Part shown: positions 49,865-59,521 of the stretch, piece after piece
How the letters are laid out: every line of letters starts with the position of its first letter
How positions within the stretch are numbered: position 1 is the stretch's first letter
From: Staphylococcus pseudoxylosus
GTDB lineage: Bacteria; Bacillota; Bacilli; Staphylococcales; Staphylococcaceae
Direction: 5' to 3'
DNA length: 64,000 nucleotides
NCBI RefSeq assembly: GCF_003697915.1
Contig: NZ_RCVN01000006.1
Location: 147,401-211,400 of the forward strand
The notes under the pieces: model-generated
Databases searched by the model: none
What the model was told of the DNA's origin: nothing
Seen by the model: the letters and a program-made list of their open reading frames with translations, nothing else
Translations under genes and position numbers: made by a program

Positions 49865-49876
49865 GGAAATTTTTCC
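49865..49876. promoter_or_regulatory. Short inverted repeat before RpiR gene
   Basis: GGAAA-TT-TTTCC lies 24 bases before the regulator start, in the divergent control region. It is a candidate operator for the RpiR protein; a second palindrome GAACGTTC is at 49700-49707. Confidence 0.3.
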
Positions 49877-49900
49877 AACGGATAGGTGGAATCTTTTTAT

Positions 49901-50650
49901 ATGGTACTAGATCATCTTATTAATAAACATTTTGAACAACTAACAGAAAATGATTTACATATTATCAATATTATCAGACAAAACATTGATCAAATTTCGA
50001 ACATGAAAATCCATGATTTAAGTAAACTTACACACACATCTATCTCTACAATTCATAGGTTAGTTAAAAAAATGGGGTTTGAAGGTTACAGTAATTTTAA
50101 GTTTTACTTGAAAATGGATACAAATACATCACCTACACAATTCACGAATGCAGATACAATTGTTGAAGATGTTCAAAGAACGGTTGAACATCTTGAAATG
50201 TTTGACTATCAACCACTGAATGAATTAATTGAAGCTGCTCCATTCATCTATATTTTTGGTACAGGTATGGCACAACAAAATGTAGCTCGTGAAGCTCAAA
50301 GACATATGCTATCTATTTCTAAAAGAGCTATTGTTATTAATGATGAAACAGAATTACGTTTAGCTATAAACCAAATGTCTTATGATGATTTACTTTTTGT
50401 TATATCGTTATCAGGAGAAACTAAAAATTTAATAGAACCTATTCAACTTATTAAAGCCCGTGAACTACTTTACGTATCAATTACAACTTTGCACGATAAC
50501 TATATTGCTAAACATGCTGCTTTTAATATTTACGTTAATAGTCCATCTATTCAATTTTTTAATAATACGGAATACTACAGTTTCACACCTTATTATGTCG
50601 TATTTGATTTTATAGCAAGAACTTATCATAATTATAAAATTAATAATTAG
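49901..50650 (+). CDS. RpiR/MurR-family transcriptional regulator
   Basis: A 249-residue regulator. The N-terminal HTH_6 domain contains MKIHDLSKLTHTSISTIHRLVKKMGFEGYSNFKFYL and the C-terminal SIS domain (about 105-230) has FIYIFGTGMAQQNVAREAQRHM and LLFVISLSGETKNLIEPI, which binds sugar phosphates. ATG at 49901 is about 11 bases from AGGTGG. Divergent from the dehydrogenase operon and convergent with the PTS gene, so it most likely controls both. GlvR, regulator of the Bacillus maltose PTS, belongs to the same family. Confidence 0.88.
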   Translation: MVLDHLINKHFEQLTENDLHIINIIRQNIDQISNMKIHDLSKLTHTSISTIHRLVKKMGFEGYSNFKFYLKMDTNTSPTQFTNADTIVEDVQRTVEHLEMFDYQPLNELIEAAPFIYIFGTGMAQQNVAREAQRHMLSISKRAIVINDETELRLAINQMSYDDLLFVISLSGETKNLIEPIQLIKARELLYVSITTLHDNYIAKHAAFNIYVNSPSIQFFNNTEYYSFTPYYVVFDFIARTYHNYKINN

Positions 50651-50719
50651 TTTCATGTACAGTCTCTACTGATTTTATTACTACAAAAATTCAAATAAAT
50701 CATTATATATGCTTTATTG

Positions 50720-50774
50720 ATAAAAGTGTGGCGTGGTTTGAAAACTATTCTATGTTTTGATTTCCACGCCACCC
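50720..50774 (-). terminator. Terminator between RpiR and PTS genes
   Basis: On the minus strand GTGGCGTGG pairs with CCACGCCAC, an inner AAAC/GTTT stem extends it and ACTTTTATC follows. It ends the PTS gene and may also serve the convergent regulator. Confidence 0.7.
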
Positions 50775-50798
50775 CACTATTTCAAAATATTAACAAGG

Positions 50799-52409
50799 TT
50801 AACTTGATTTATTTAAAATTTGTTCCACTTCTTCTCTTACTTGTGATACCGAAAGCCCAACAATAACTTGAACATTTTTACCACTTTTAACAAGACCATG
50901 GGCTCCACCTTCTGATTTAAAATAATTATCTGTTGCTACCTTTTCAGGATCATTTACAGTCACTCGTAGTCTTGTGGCGCAATTAGTAACGTCTTCTATA
51001 TTATCTGCGCCACCTAATCCTTCTATATATACATCTGCTTTCATTTGATATTCACTATAACTGTCAGAAACTGAATCTTGTTTTTTATTTTCACGGTAGT
51101 CCTTTTTCGTATATAGTTTAGTATCTTTATTGTCATCTTTCTCTCTACCAGGCATTGGAATATCAAACTTCAATATGATAAATCTAAACAAGTAATAATA
51201 AATAAAGATAAAAATAATACCTATTACAAATTGAGCCAAATAGGTCCCCCAATGTGATCCAAATAAAGGAATCCAATTGGTGGCTGCTATTTCAATAAAA
51301 CCGCCACCTAAATTCCCAACTAAGCCAAATGCATGCATAATTGTAACCATTGTTGCACCTAAAATAGCATGTATCAAGAATAAGAAAGGTGCAATAAATA
51401 TGAATGTAAATTCTAACGGCTCAGTAATTCCTGCAAAAACTGCAGTCAATGTAGCTGCTAATAATAGCGCACCTACCTCTTTCTTTTTATGAGGTTTAGC
51501 TGTGGAATATATTGCCATCGCTATACCAATCGAACCAAATATTTTCGTGTTACCTTGTAATAAGAATCCCCCGCCAGGGAATATATCTTTCAATGATTTA
51601 GTTGTCTCAGAATATTCAGTAAGGTGTGATATCCAATAAGATTTAATACCACCATCTACAACTGCCGGTCCATACTCAAATGGTGTATAGATAAAATGAT
51701 GTAAACCTGTTGGTATCAATATCCTTTCTAGGAAGTGAAATAACCACACGCCAATATAACTAGATGAAGCAAGAAAGACTTGTAACGATGCAATCCAACC
51801 TTGAACAATCGGCCAACCCCAACTTGTTAAAAAGGCAATTGGAATCATACAAAAGAATGCAAGCATAACTACAAATGGTGATCCCTGGAATATACCTAAT
51901 GATTCAGGCAATTTCTTATCATAATAACGGTTATGTAACCATATTGCGATACCCGAGATAATTAAGGCACCAATAATGTTAGTATCTAATGTTTTAATAC
52001 CTACTAATTCTGTCAGTCCTGTCGCATCGTCAATATTCTCATTAAAGTTAACCCCAAAAGCAGGCCCCCACGTCGTTAATATGCCATTAATAAAATAATT
52101 AAACATCATATAAGTAACGACAGAAGACATTACTGCATGTCCTGCTGATTTTTTCGCTAATGAAATAGGTAACCCAATTACAAAAATGAGTTCTATATTT
52201 TCAAATACAGTCCATCCTCCGTTTTCAATTAGTGACCATATTTGAAACCATAAACCATCAGGATTGGCAAGTCCTCCCATAATAGCTTCATTTTTGAAAA
52301 GTGTCGCAATGCCAATAATAATACCGAAGAATGGGAACAATAGCACAGGTACTATCATTGCTCCACCGAACCTACGTATTGCATTGCCAATGTTTCGTCC
52401 AATATTCAT
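50799..52409 (-). CDS. PTS EIICB transporter, alpha-glucoside/glucose class
   Basis: A 536-residue PTS permease. The EIIC domain (about 1-420) has ten hydrophobic segments with the substrate motif ILIPTGLHHFIYTPF and GITEPLEFTFIF. A linker rich in D, K and S follows. The C-terminal EIIB domain carries the phosphorylated cysteine in VTNCATRLR. There is no EIIA domain, so a shared EIIA-Glc protein must act. The sequence looks closest to alpha-glucoside permeases such as GlvC/MalB; the sugar is not certain. ATG at 52409 is eight bases after AAGGA. Confidence 0.87.
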   Translation of the reverse strand: MNIGRNIGNAIRRFGGAMIVPVLLFPFFGIIIGIATLFKNEAIMGGLANPDGLWFQIWSLIENGGWTVFENIELIFVIGLPISLAKKSAGHAVMSSVVTYMMFNYFINGILTTWGPAFGVNFNENIDDATGLTELVGIKTLDTNIIGALIISGIAIWLHNRYYDKKLPESLGIFQGSPFVVMLAFFCMIPIAFLTSWGWPIVQGWIASLQVFLASSSYIGVWLFHFLERILIPTGLHHFIYTPFEYGPAVVDGGIKSYWISHLTEYSETTKSLKDIFPGGGFLLQGNTKIFGSIGIAMAIYSTAKPHKKKEVGALLLAATLTAVFAGITEPLEFTFIFIAPFLFLIHAILGATMVTIMHAFGLVGNLGGGFIEIAATNWIPLFGSHWGTYLAQFVIGIIFIFIYYYLFRFIILKFDIPMPGREKDDNKDTKLYTKKDYRENKKQDSVSDSYSEYQMKADVYIEGLGGADNIEDVTNCATRLRVTVNDPEKVATDNYFKSEGGAHGLVKSGKNVQVIVGLSVSQVREEVEQILNKSS

Positions 52410-52433
52410 AATCATCATCCTTTTCGCACACTT

Positions 52434-52447
52434 TGAAAGCGATTTCT
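52434..52447. promoter_or_regulatory. CcpA cre site of the PTS gene
   Basis: TGAAAGCGATTTCT matches the cre consensus at 13 of 14 positions and lies 25 bases before the EIICB start, in position for catabolite repression. Confidence 0.6.
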
Positions 52448-52616
52448 TAAAAATGATGATATGCTTAAATATTTATAAGTTCAATATAATGACGTGATTT
52501 TGACATGTTGTATCCTTGAATGATTTTATTTTCATTAAAAGGTAAATTTTCCAATATTTTAATAAAACAGCACTTATAAATATATCACCTAAATGACAAA
52601 TAATTGATTCTATTTA

Positions 52617-52664
52617 ATAAAAAAACAGCACTTTAATCCACTTATTCGGATTAAAATACTGCTA
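52617..52664 (-). terminator. Mevalonate operon terminator
   Basis: On the minus strand AGCAGTATTTTAATCC pairs with GGATTAAAGTGCTGT, followed by seven T. It is 20 bases after mvaK2. Confidence 0.85.
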
Positions 52665-52684
52665 TTCATCTTAATATGCTTTAT

Positions 52685-53761
52685 TTACTGACCATGATAA
52701 ATATTAAATTCAAGTGGTTTCACTTCATTGTCTAACCATTCTTGATAAATTAATTTTTTCTTCACTTTATTATCGATAATTGTAATACCACAATCACCGC
52801 CGCCCGCGCCTGATGTTTTAGCTGCACCACCGTATTTTTCGGCTACAGAACATAAAACTTTCAAGTGTGCTGTCTCAATATCAATCGTTGCCTCTTTGTC
52901 CATCGATTGAATGATTTCACGGTTTGTACGAATCATTTGCTGTACGCCTTTTATGTGATTTGTTTTGAAAGCATGAATCAGTTTTTCTACACATAAATGT
53001 GAGCGTTCTAAGAATTTACCATAAAATGTAGGATCTGATTTTAAACGTTTAACTTCACTAACAAGATGATGTGATGACGCAGGAGACCCTGTCCAACCAA
53101 TTAGCACTTCCATGTTTTCAGGAGGCTGTAATGGTTCAATATGTAGGCCAGGCCAGTTTTTATTTAGCACTTCATTGACAGAAGTGTCCTCTATTTGTTG
53201 TGAAACCCACTCATGGTCAAATGTACTATATGCTAGCCATCCTGTATAAATACTAACAGCAATATCTCCACAAGAACTTAAGCTTTGTAATTTCATATTA
53301 GCAATCACGGCTAATTTATAAATATAAAGGTTAGATAAATGTGTCTCATAAAATTCATTTAATACTTTTACAACTGAAACGAGCACAGCCGCACTAGATC
53401 CTAACCCATACTTATGACCATTCGCATCGTCTAGATTACTATCTATCGTTAGATTAAAATGTTTCAAACTGATATTGTTACTACGAACATACTGTTCAAA
53501 TACTTCAATCGCAGTAATGACATACTTCAATTGTTTAGCAGCATGTACATCTGAAACAGCAATTCTATCTTCACGTCTTTGGAAAGTCACAGGTTCATGG
53601 TGTAATGTTTTTGAATGTATTGTGCCTTGGGAAACACTAGAATCTTCAATAGTAGCTGTTACAAATCGATCTACTGCAATTAATACAGATTTATATCCAG
53701 GTTCAGTAACAGCATATTCACCTGCAATATATAGCTTACCTGGTGCTTTGACTTGAATCAT
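52685..53761 (-). CDS. mvaK2: Phosphomevalonate kinase
   Basis: A 358-residue GHMP kinase converting phosphomevalonate to diphosphomevalonate for isoprenoid synthesis. N-terminal KAPGKLYIAGEYAV, ATP loop YGLGSSAAVLVSVVK and C-terminal GGAAKTSGAGGGDCGI are the three GHMP motifs. AAGGAAG precedes the ATG; mvaD ends 12 bases upstream. Last gene of the operon. Confidence 0.95.
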   Translation of the reverse strand: MIQVKAPGKLYIAGEYAVTEPGYKSVLIAVDRFVTATIEDSSVSQGTIHSKTLHHEPVTFQRREDRIAVSDVHAAKQLKYVITAIEVFEQYVRSNNISLKHFNLTIDSNLDDANGHKYGLGSSAAVLVSVVKVLNEFYETHLSNLYIYKLAVIANMKLQSLSSCGDIAVSIYTGWLAYSTFDHEWVSQQIEDTSVNEVLNKNWPGLHIEPLQPPENMEVLIGWTGSPASSHHLVSEVKRLKSDPTFYGKFLERSHLCVEKLIHAFKTNHIKGVQQMIRTNREIIQSMDKEATIDIETAHLKVLCSVAEKYGGAAKTSGAGGGDCGITIIDNKVKKKLIYQEWLDNEVKPLEFNIYHGQ

Positions 53762-53773
53762 TTTATCTCTTCC

Positions 53774-54757
53774 TTACTCAATAATTTCAACGCCTGTGCT
53801 TATAATATCACTCGCAATGATTTGTGTTTCATCAAATGATTTATATAAGGCATCCATCACTGCTTGCTGATTTTTCTTTTCAACTAAAATTTTTACATTA
53901 GGTCCAGCATCCATTGTAAAGTAGCAAGGGTAACCCGCTTCTCGACATTGGTGTACAATATCCATTACAAGATAACTATCATCTACCATATACGTAAATG
54001 GTGGTTGTGACCCTAAGTTCGTTGCATGCATACGTAAACCGTTTGCCTCAATAACTTCACCTAATTGCTTAAAGTCTTTTTGATTTATCGCATGTTTAAC
54101 TGCTGTTATATCTTCATCTACATGATCCAACCAATATTGATAAAATCGAGATGTATCACGTGTTAGTGACATACCAGCACGACTAGATACTTTTTTAGAT
54201 TTATTATTGATTACTACAAATATCATTGCTAAGTCATTTTCCCAATTGTCTGCTTCAACAGGAAAACTGTATGATGTTTCATCATCATGACCTTTTTCCC
54301 ATTCTACAAAGCCACCGTAGATACTTCTTGATGCTGATCCAGAACCTCTACGAGCTAACCTAGATAATGCTTTACCCGTTAATCCAAGATTTAAAGCCTT
54401 GTCACACGCAGCTGCTAATGCGGCATACGCACTTGCTGAAGAAGCAAGCCCTGCTGCAGTTGGTACGTAATTCTCACTTTCAATATACGCATGTGCAGAT
54501 GTTCCACCTAATTCTCTGACGATATCCATAAATTTACTTATTTTAACAGCCTCATTTTCTTCAACCACTTGACCATTTAAAATAAGCGTATCTTTGGCAT
54601 AACTCTCATCAAAAGTAACTTTTGTTTCAGTATAAAAACGGTCTAATGTTACAGAAAGACTATTATTCATCGGAATGATAAAAGTTTCGTCAGCCTTCCC
54701 CCAATATTTAATCAATGCAATGTTTGTATGCGCACGTGCTTTACCACTATTGACCAA
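53774..54757 (-). CDS. mvaD: Diphosphomevalonate decarboxylase
   Basis: Makes isopentenyl diphosphate by ATP-dependent decarboxylation. Motifs: KARAHTNIALIKYWGK, PTAAGLASSASAYAAL and RRGSGSASRSIYGGFVEW, with the catalytic aspartate in TMDAGPNVK. The TTG at 54757 is nine bases from AGGAGG and gives 327 residues, the S. aureus length; the ATG at 54763 overlaps the mvaK1 stop and is only three bases from the site. Confidence 0.95.
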   Translation of the reverse strand: MVNSGKARAHTNIALIKYWGKADETFIIPMNNSLSVTLDRFYTETKVTFDESYAKDTLILNGQVVEENEAVKISKFMDIVRELGGTSAHAYIESENYVPTAAGLASSASAYAALAAACDKALNLGLTGKALSRLARRGSGSASRSIYGGFVEWEKGHDDETSYSFPVEADNWENDLAMIFVVINNKSKKVSSRAGMSLTRDTSRFYQYWLDHVDEDITAVKHAINQKDFKQLGEVIEANGLRMHATNLGSQPPFTYMVDDSYLVMDIVHQCREAGYPCYFTMDAGPNVKILVEKKNQQAVMDALYKSFDETQIIASDIISTGVEIIE

Positions 54758-54762
54758 CCTCA

Positions 54763-55686
54763 TTACCCTCCTAAGTATTCAATCCATGTATGATGTGCAC
54801 CTAAATCTGTTGCACATTTAACAATGTTCTCTGCTATTTCTAAATCAGTAGCTAGTACAATCATACTACCACCTCTACCGCCACCAGTTAACTTACCGGC
54901 AATAGCACCTTGTTGCTTACTTACTTCTAATATCTCTTCAATCTTCTCATGGCTTACAGTTAATGTTCTCAAATTCTCTTGGCATAAATTAAATACAGAG
55001 GCTAATTGTTCGAAATCATGGTGTTCAATTGACTCACTTGCTTCATGTACAAGTTTACCAATATGCTTTACATTCTGCAGATATTTACGATCTTCCTTAC
55101 ATAAATTATGCACATCTTCTACTGCTTGTTTCGTAGAACCACGAACACCTGTATCGATAACAACCATATAGCCATTTAAATCTAACGGCTTTAAGGTTTG
55201 TACTTGTCCTTGTTGAAACCACACAGGCTTATTGGAAACAATAGTTTGTGTATCAATACCGCTTGGCTTGCCGTGCGCAATGCGCTCAGCCCAATTCGCT
55301 TCCTCAATTAATAGTGCATCAGATAACGGTTTTTTAAGATAATCAAAACTTGCACGCACAAAAGCCACTGCCATAGCAGCACTAGAACCTAATCCTCTAG
55401 AAGGTGGTAAGTTTGTATCAATCGACACTTTTATAGGCGTTTTAATACTATATTTTTCAATAAATCTTGTAATTACTGCTTTTAAATGTTCAGGTGCCTT
55501 GCTTAATTCACCTTCAAATACTTCACTTTTGATAAAAGAAACACTTGTTTCCTTCAAAGATTCAATTGTTGCTTTTACTTTACCAGTCGTGAATGGAATT
55601 GCAATTGCTGGTTCACCAAATGTTACAGCATGTTCACCAATTAATATTACCTTACCATTCGCTTCCCCGTATCCTTGTTGTGCCAT
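54763..55686 (-). CDS. mvaK1: Mevalonate kinase
   Basis: A 307-residue GHMP kinase phosphorylating mevalonate, first gene of the mvaK1-mvaD-mvaK2 operon. Motifs: GKVILIGEHAVTFGEPA, PPSRGLGSSAAMAVAF and KLTGGGRGGSMIVLA. ATG at 55686 follows AAAGGTG; the GTG at 55698 lies in that site. Upstream, 55687-56239 is a long AT-rich gap with only a weak CTTTC/GAAAG hairpin near 55815-55840 and no supported gene. Confidence 0.95.
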   Translation of the reverse strand: MAQQGYGEANGKVILIGEHAVTFGEPAIAIPFTTGKVKATIESLKETSVSFIKSEVFEGELSKAPEHLKAVITRFIEKYSIKTPIKVSIDTNLPPSRGLGSSAAMAVAFVRASFDYLKKPLSDALLIEEANWAERIAHGKPSGIDTQTIVSNKPVWFQQGQVQTLKPLDLNGYMVVIDTGVRGSTKQAVEDVHNLCKEDRKYLQNVKHIGKLVHEASESIEHHDFEQLASVFNLCQENLRTLTVSHEKIEEILEVSKQQGAIAGKLTGGGRGGSMIVLATDLEIAENIVKCATDLGAHHTWIEYLGG

Positions 55687-56239
55687 ATTTTCAATCACCT
55701 TTAGTATTTTCTTTAAATTGTATTTATATGTACTTATTTGTACAGTTCAGGCTTCTATTCATTTACCCCATAAAAATGCATTGATCACTCAAATCATATT
55801 TCCAAGGAAATCTTTGATTTTCTTTCGATAAAAAAGAAAGAGAAGTCGTATTTAAGTATGCAATTTTTAAATTCAGATAAAACTTCATTAGCATTAAACA
55901 TTTTCATTATTTTTGCAAACATCATTTTATATTATCTCACAAATTCTATATAATGCCATACGACTCTGGTCATAGTTTATCAAATTCTATAAACTACACC
56001 TGCTTACATTATTATAGAGACCTATAAACAATCATCACAAAAATTAATACCAGATGCTAATTCATGTTCATACTTATTCATTATAAAACGCCTAGGCCAT
56101 ATATTCAAAAACTTACATTGAAAATGCCCAAATTTATTAATTATTAGTTTTTAACCATACTTTCACTATATTACTTATTTCATTTCTATAATTCAACAGA
56201 TTTAAAAACCTATTGCTATAAATCTTATTTAATTTAACA

Positions 56240-56297
56240 AAATCAAATAAGACTAGTATGTATACTTAATCTTCAAGTACCCATACTAGCCTTATTC
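56240..56297 (-). terminator. Terminator of the pta-lipL unit
   Basis: AATAAGACTAGTATG (56246-56260) and CATACTAGCCTTATT (56282-56296) form a 15-bp stem with one wobble pair; on the minus strand TGATTTTG follows. Confidence 0.7.
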
Positions 56298-56301
56298 TAA
56301 T

Positions 56302-57138
56302 CTAATTCATTGTTTGATTGATTTTAGCGTTACGTTCTATCATTTTCTCAAAATAGCCTTCATATAATTGCCATTCCTCATCAATGATTGGCTCCATGTT
56401 CAAGCGCCCACCTAAATCTTTGATTGCATACAACAATTGGAACATCACATCTTGGACTGTTATCTTCTTATTTAAAAGCGTTTCTAACGATGCCATACAA
56501 GATGGTTCAATATTTGGATAAGTGAACTTAGTTTCCTCACCTTTTAACGCACGCTCATAAAAAGACTGCATCATCTCAGCTCTTTCACTGCCATCACCTT
56601 CTACACAAAGGTAAATTTGAACTGCAATACCACCACGAACGCGTCTTTGCGAAATACCAGCAAACTTTCTACCATTAATGCTCAAGTCAAATTTACCTGG
56701 GCAGTATGACCTTTCGATTTCATGGGTCGCTATTTCAATATCTTCATCTTCAAACATTTTAGCAATTAATAAATACATTACCGAAAAAGCTTCATCAATT
56801 GTTATGTCATGTTTCCCTTTAAAAATCAATGATATATTTAGCACGCCTTGATCTAAGACCACACCTAGTCCACCCGAGTTTCTAACAATTGCATTATAAC
56901 CACGCTCTTCAGTAAGATAACGTATACCGTCTTGCAAATAAGGTAATCTCGAATCATGAATACCTAATATTACAGTATGTTGATGTACCCATGTACGAAC
57001 AACACTACATGATAAATCTTTCCCCACACTTTCAGAAAAAGTATCATCAAATGCAAATGACTGCATAGGCGCCAAGCCCGAAGAATGATCTATATAACGC
57101 CAATCTGCGGCATTAAAATATTTGCTTGCTAAATCCAT
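56302..57138 (-). CDS. LipL-like octanoyl/lipoyl transferase
   Basis: A 278-residue protein of the lipoate ligase/biotin ligase fold. The likely acyl-accepting cysteine is C146 in ERSYCPGKFDLSING, corresponding to C150 of Bacillus LipL, which moves octanoyl groups from GcvH to E2 proteins. RNSGGLGVVLDQGVLN is the substrate loop and K158 lies in NGRKFAG. Its ATG overlaps the pta stop by one base, so it is translationally coupled to pta. Confidence 0.83.
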   Translation of the reverse strand: MDLASKYFNAADWRYIDHSSGLAPMQSFAFDDTFSESVGKDLSCSVVRTWVHQHTVILGIHDSRLPYLQDGIRYLTEERGYNAIVRNSGGLGVVLDQGVLNISLIFKGKHDITIDEAFSVMYLLIAKMFEDEDIEIATHEIERSYCPGKFDLSINGRKFAGISQRRVRGGIAVQIYLCVEGDGSERAEMMQSFYERALKGEETKFTYPNIEPSCMASLETLLNKKITVQDVMFQLLYAIKDLGGRLNMEPIIDEEWQLYEGYFEKMIERNAKINQTMN

Positions 57139-58124
57139 TATTGTAATGACTGTGCAGCAGTAATGATTGATAGATTATATACGTCTTCTATAGAACAACC
57201 ACGTGATAAATCATTTACTGGTGAGTTAAGACCTTGTAATACTGGACCAACCGCATCAAATCCGCCAAGACGTTGAGCAATTTTATAACCGATATTTCCA
57301 GCTTCTAAACTAGGAAATACGAATACATTTGCATCGCCTTGAATTTTAGCATCTGGCGCTTTTTTCTTCGCAACTTCTGGTACAATTGCTGCGTCAAATT
57401 GGAATTCACCATCTACAACGACGTCTTCAATATGATCAGCTTCAATTTTCTCTTGAGCTATGTTTACAGCGTTTGAGACTTTTTCAACATCATCTGACTT
57501 AGCAGATCCTTTTGTTGAGAAACTTAACATTGCTACACGTGGTGACATTCCGAAACTTTTAGCAGATTTAGCACTTTCAATTGCAATTTCAGCTAAATCT
57601 TGTGCTTCAAGTGTAGGGTTAATTGCACAATCACCAAAAATATATTGTTGATCGTCTTTAATCATAAAGAAGATGCCTGAAGTTTTAGAGACACCAGGTT
57701 TTGTTTTGATAATTTGTAATGCTGGGCGCACAGTATCTCCAGTAGAATGAGCAGCACCACTAACAAGTCCTTCTGCTTTACCAGTATAAACAAGCATTGT
57801 GCCAAAGTAGTTCACATTTTTCAACATTTCTTGTGCTTGTTCTTCTGTTGCTTTACCTTTACGGCGCTCAACAAAAGCAGTTACTAATTCTTGTTTTAAT
57901 TCACTCGTTTCTGGATCGATGATTTCTAAATTTGCAATATCTAAGCCTTTGTCATTAGCTAAGGCTTTAACATTTGCTTCGTTACCTAATACTACAGGTG
58001 TCACATAGTCTGTCCCTTGTAATTGTGTTGCTGCTGTTAGTACTCGTTCGTCTTCCCCTTCAGGTAAGACTATTTTCACGTTTTTTCCTGAAAGTTTTTC
58101 TTGTAATACATCTAATAAAGACAT
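57138..58124 (-). CDS. pta: Phosphate acetyltransferase
   Basis: Interconverts acetyl-CoA and acetyl phosphate in overflow metabolism. The 328 residues are the short Pta/EutD form with no regulatory N-terminal domain. Conserved segments are KNVKIVLPEGEDERVL, GLVSGAAHSTGDTVRPALQII and DANVFVFPSLEAGNIGYKI. GAGGAGG precedes the ATG. Confidence 0.95.
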   Translation of the reverse strand: MSLLDVLQEKLSGKNVKIVLPEGEDERVLTAATQLQGTDYVTPVVLGNEANVKALANDKGLDIANLEIIDPETSELKQELVTAFVERRKGKATEEQAQEMLKNVNYFGTMLVYTGKAEGLVSGAAHSTGDTVRPALQIIKTKPGVSKTSGIFFMIKDDQQYIFGDCAINPTLEAQDLAEIAIESAKSAKSFGMSPRVAMLSFSTKGSAKSDDVEKVSNAVNIAQEKIEADHIEDVVVDGEFQFDAAIVPEVAKKKAPDAKIQGDANVFVFPSLEAGNIGYKIAQRLGGFDAVGPVLQGLNSPVNDLSRGCSIEDVYNLSIITAAQSLQ

Positions 58125-58296
58125 AAGGGCCTCCTCAAAATTTCAATTCTTTTTATTTTACGAATACCATTATACGTTATTTTTTCTTAGAATTCCATGT
58201 CACCAATTTGTAATCATTTACTTATGTTTTAATACTCCCTTTATGGTAAAATTTTGTAGTGAAGACATAAAAATTTTCATAAAAGGAGAGATTTAA

Positions 58297-59046
58297 ATGC
58301 CACAAGCACCAGAAACATTAGATGGATGGTACAGTTTACATTTATTATATGCGATTGATTGGTCAAGCCTACGTTTAGTGCCGAATGAAGAACGTCAAAA
58401 TCTCGTAGAAGAGTTACAATCATTTTTAAATAAACATGAATCAGCACGCACAAACAATACTGGTGACCATGCATTTTACAATATAACAGGTCAAAAAGCA
58501 GATATTCTTTTATGGGCATTACGACCAGAAATGAAAGACTTAAACGCCTTTGAAAATGAATTCAACAAATTAAAAATTACTGATTTCTTAATCCCAACAT
58601 ATTCATACGTTTCAATCATAGAATTAGGAAATTATCTTGCAGGAAAATCTGATGAAGATCCTTATGAAAACCCTCATATCAAACCAAGATTATTCCCTGA
58701 ATTACCACATTCTGAATATATCTGTTTTTATCCAATGGATAAACGTCGTAATGAAACTTATAACTGGTACATGCTCCCACTTGAAGAACGTCAAGCGCTT
58801 ATGTATGCACACGGCAAAATTGGTCGTCAATACGCTGGAAAAATCAAACAATTTATTACTGGCTCAATGGGATTCGATGACTTTGAATGGGGTGTAACAT
58901 TATTTGCAGATGATCCATTACAATTCAAAAAAATCGTCTCTGAGATGAGATTTGATGAAACAACAGCACGCTATGGTGATTTCGGTAGTTTCTATGTAGG
59001 ACACATTGTTAAGAAAGAAGGTTTACAAGACCTTTTTTCATTATAA
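58297..59046 (+). CDS. hemQ: Coproheme decarboxylase HemQ (ChdC)
   Basis: The last enzyme of the coproporphyrin-dependent heme pathway, which turns coproheme into heme b. The 249 residues belong to the chlorite-dismutase fold. Key residues keep the S. aureus numbering: Y145 (radical site, YICFYPMDK), K149 and H172 (proximal ligand, [13 protein letters not shown]). AAAGGAGAG precedes the ATG. It is divergent from pta and closed by its own terminator. Confidence 0.96.
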   Translation: MPQAPETLDGWYSLHLLYAIDWSSLRLVPNEERQNLVEELQSFLNKHESARTNNTGDHAFYNITGQKADILLWALRPEMKDLNAFENEFNKLKITDFLIPTYSYVSIIELGNYLAGKSDEDPYENPHIKPRLFPELPHSEYICFYPMDKRRNETYNWYMLPLEERQALMYAHGKIGRQYAGKIKQFITGSMGFDDFEWGVTLFADDPLQFKKIVSEMRFDETTARYGDFGSFYVGHIVKKEGLQDLFSL

Positions 59047-59131
59047 ATGCGTGAAGAAAGAAGCACAGAATGAGCAGTAATTGGCATAAGCACTACTAAT
59101 TTATTTAAAAATTTTCATATTATGATTAAAA

Positions 59132-59178
59132 AAAGATCTCGTCACTAGATTAACTACTGACGAGGTCTTTTAATTTTG
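59132..59178 (+). terminator. hemQ terminator
   Basis: AAAGATCTCGTCA pairs with TGACGAGGTCTTT around a 13-base loop, followed by TAATTTT. The following gap up to 59521 is AT-rich and shows no other feature. Confidence 0.85.
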
Positions 59179-59521
59179 AGACAAGGATTATTATCCTTAT
59201 ACTCGTTTTATTGTAGTGTGTTTGGGAGAACTTTAGTCACTACTTAATTTAAATATTAACTGTTTATATTGTCGCTACTCAATATATATCTGTAACAGTT
59301 AACTAATACTATTTTAACCTATTTGAAATATTTGAAACATAAATGTATTAAAAAATTGTACGAAATACATTAATTCCCTTATATAATAAGCGCAGAGCGA
59401 TTCTTATAACAAAATGTAATAATAAAGTGTTACAATAAAAAATATTAATTCAATAACTTATTCCCACGCTTTGAGAACGATTCAATAGTGTTGGTTAAAT
59501 ACATTTTTATTTGGTGATTAA

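Noticed and set aside
55687..56239. Hidden small gene in the 550-bp gap before mvaK1
   Set aside because: The plus-strand frames here have no ribosome sites and low-complexity products; only AT-rich spacer is supported.
58637..58897. 86-residue plus-strand frame inside hemQ
   Set aside because: It is a shadow frame of hemQ, whose product is fully supported by active-site residues.
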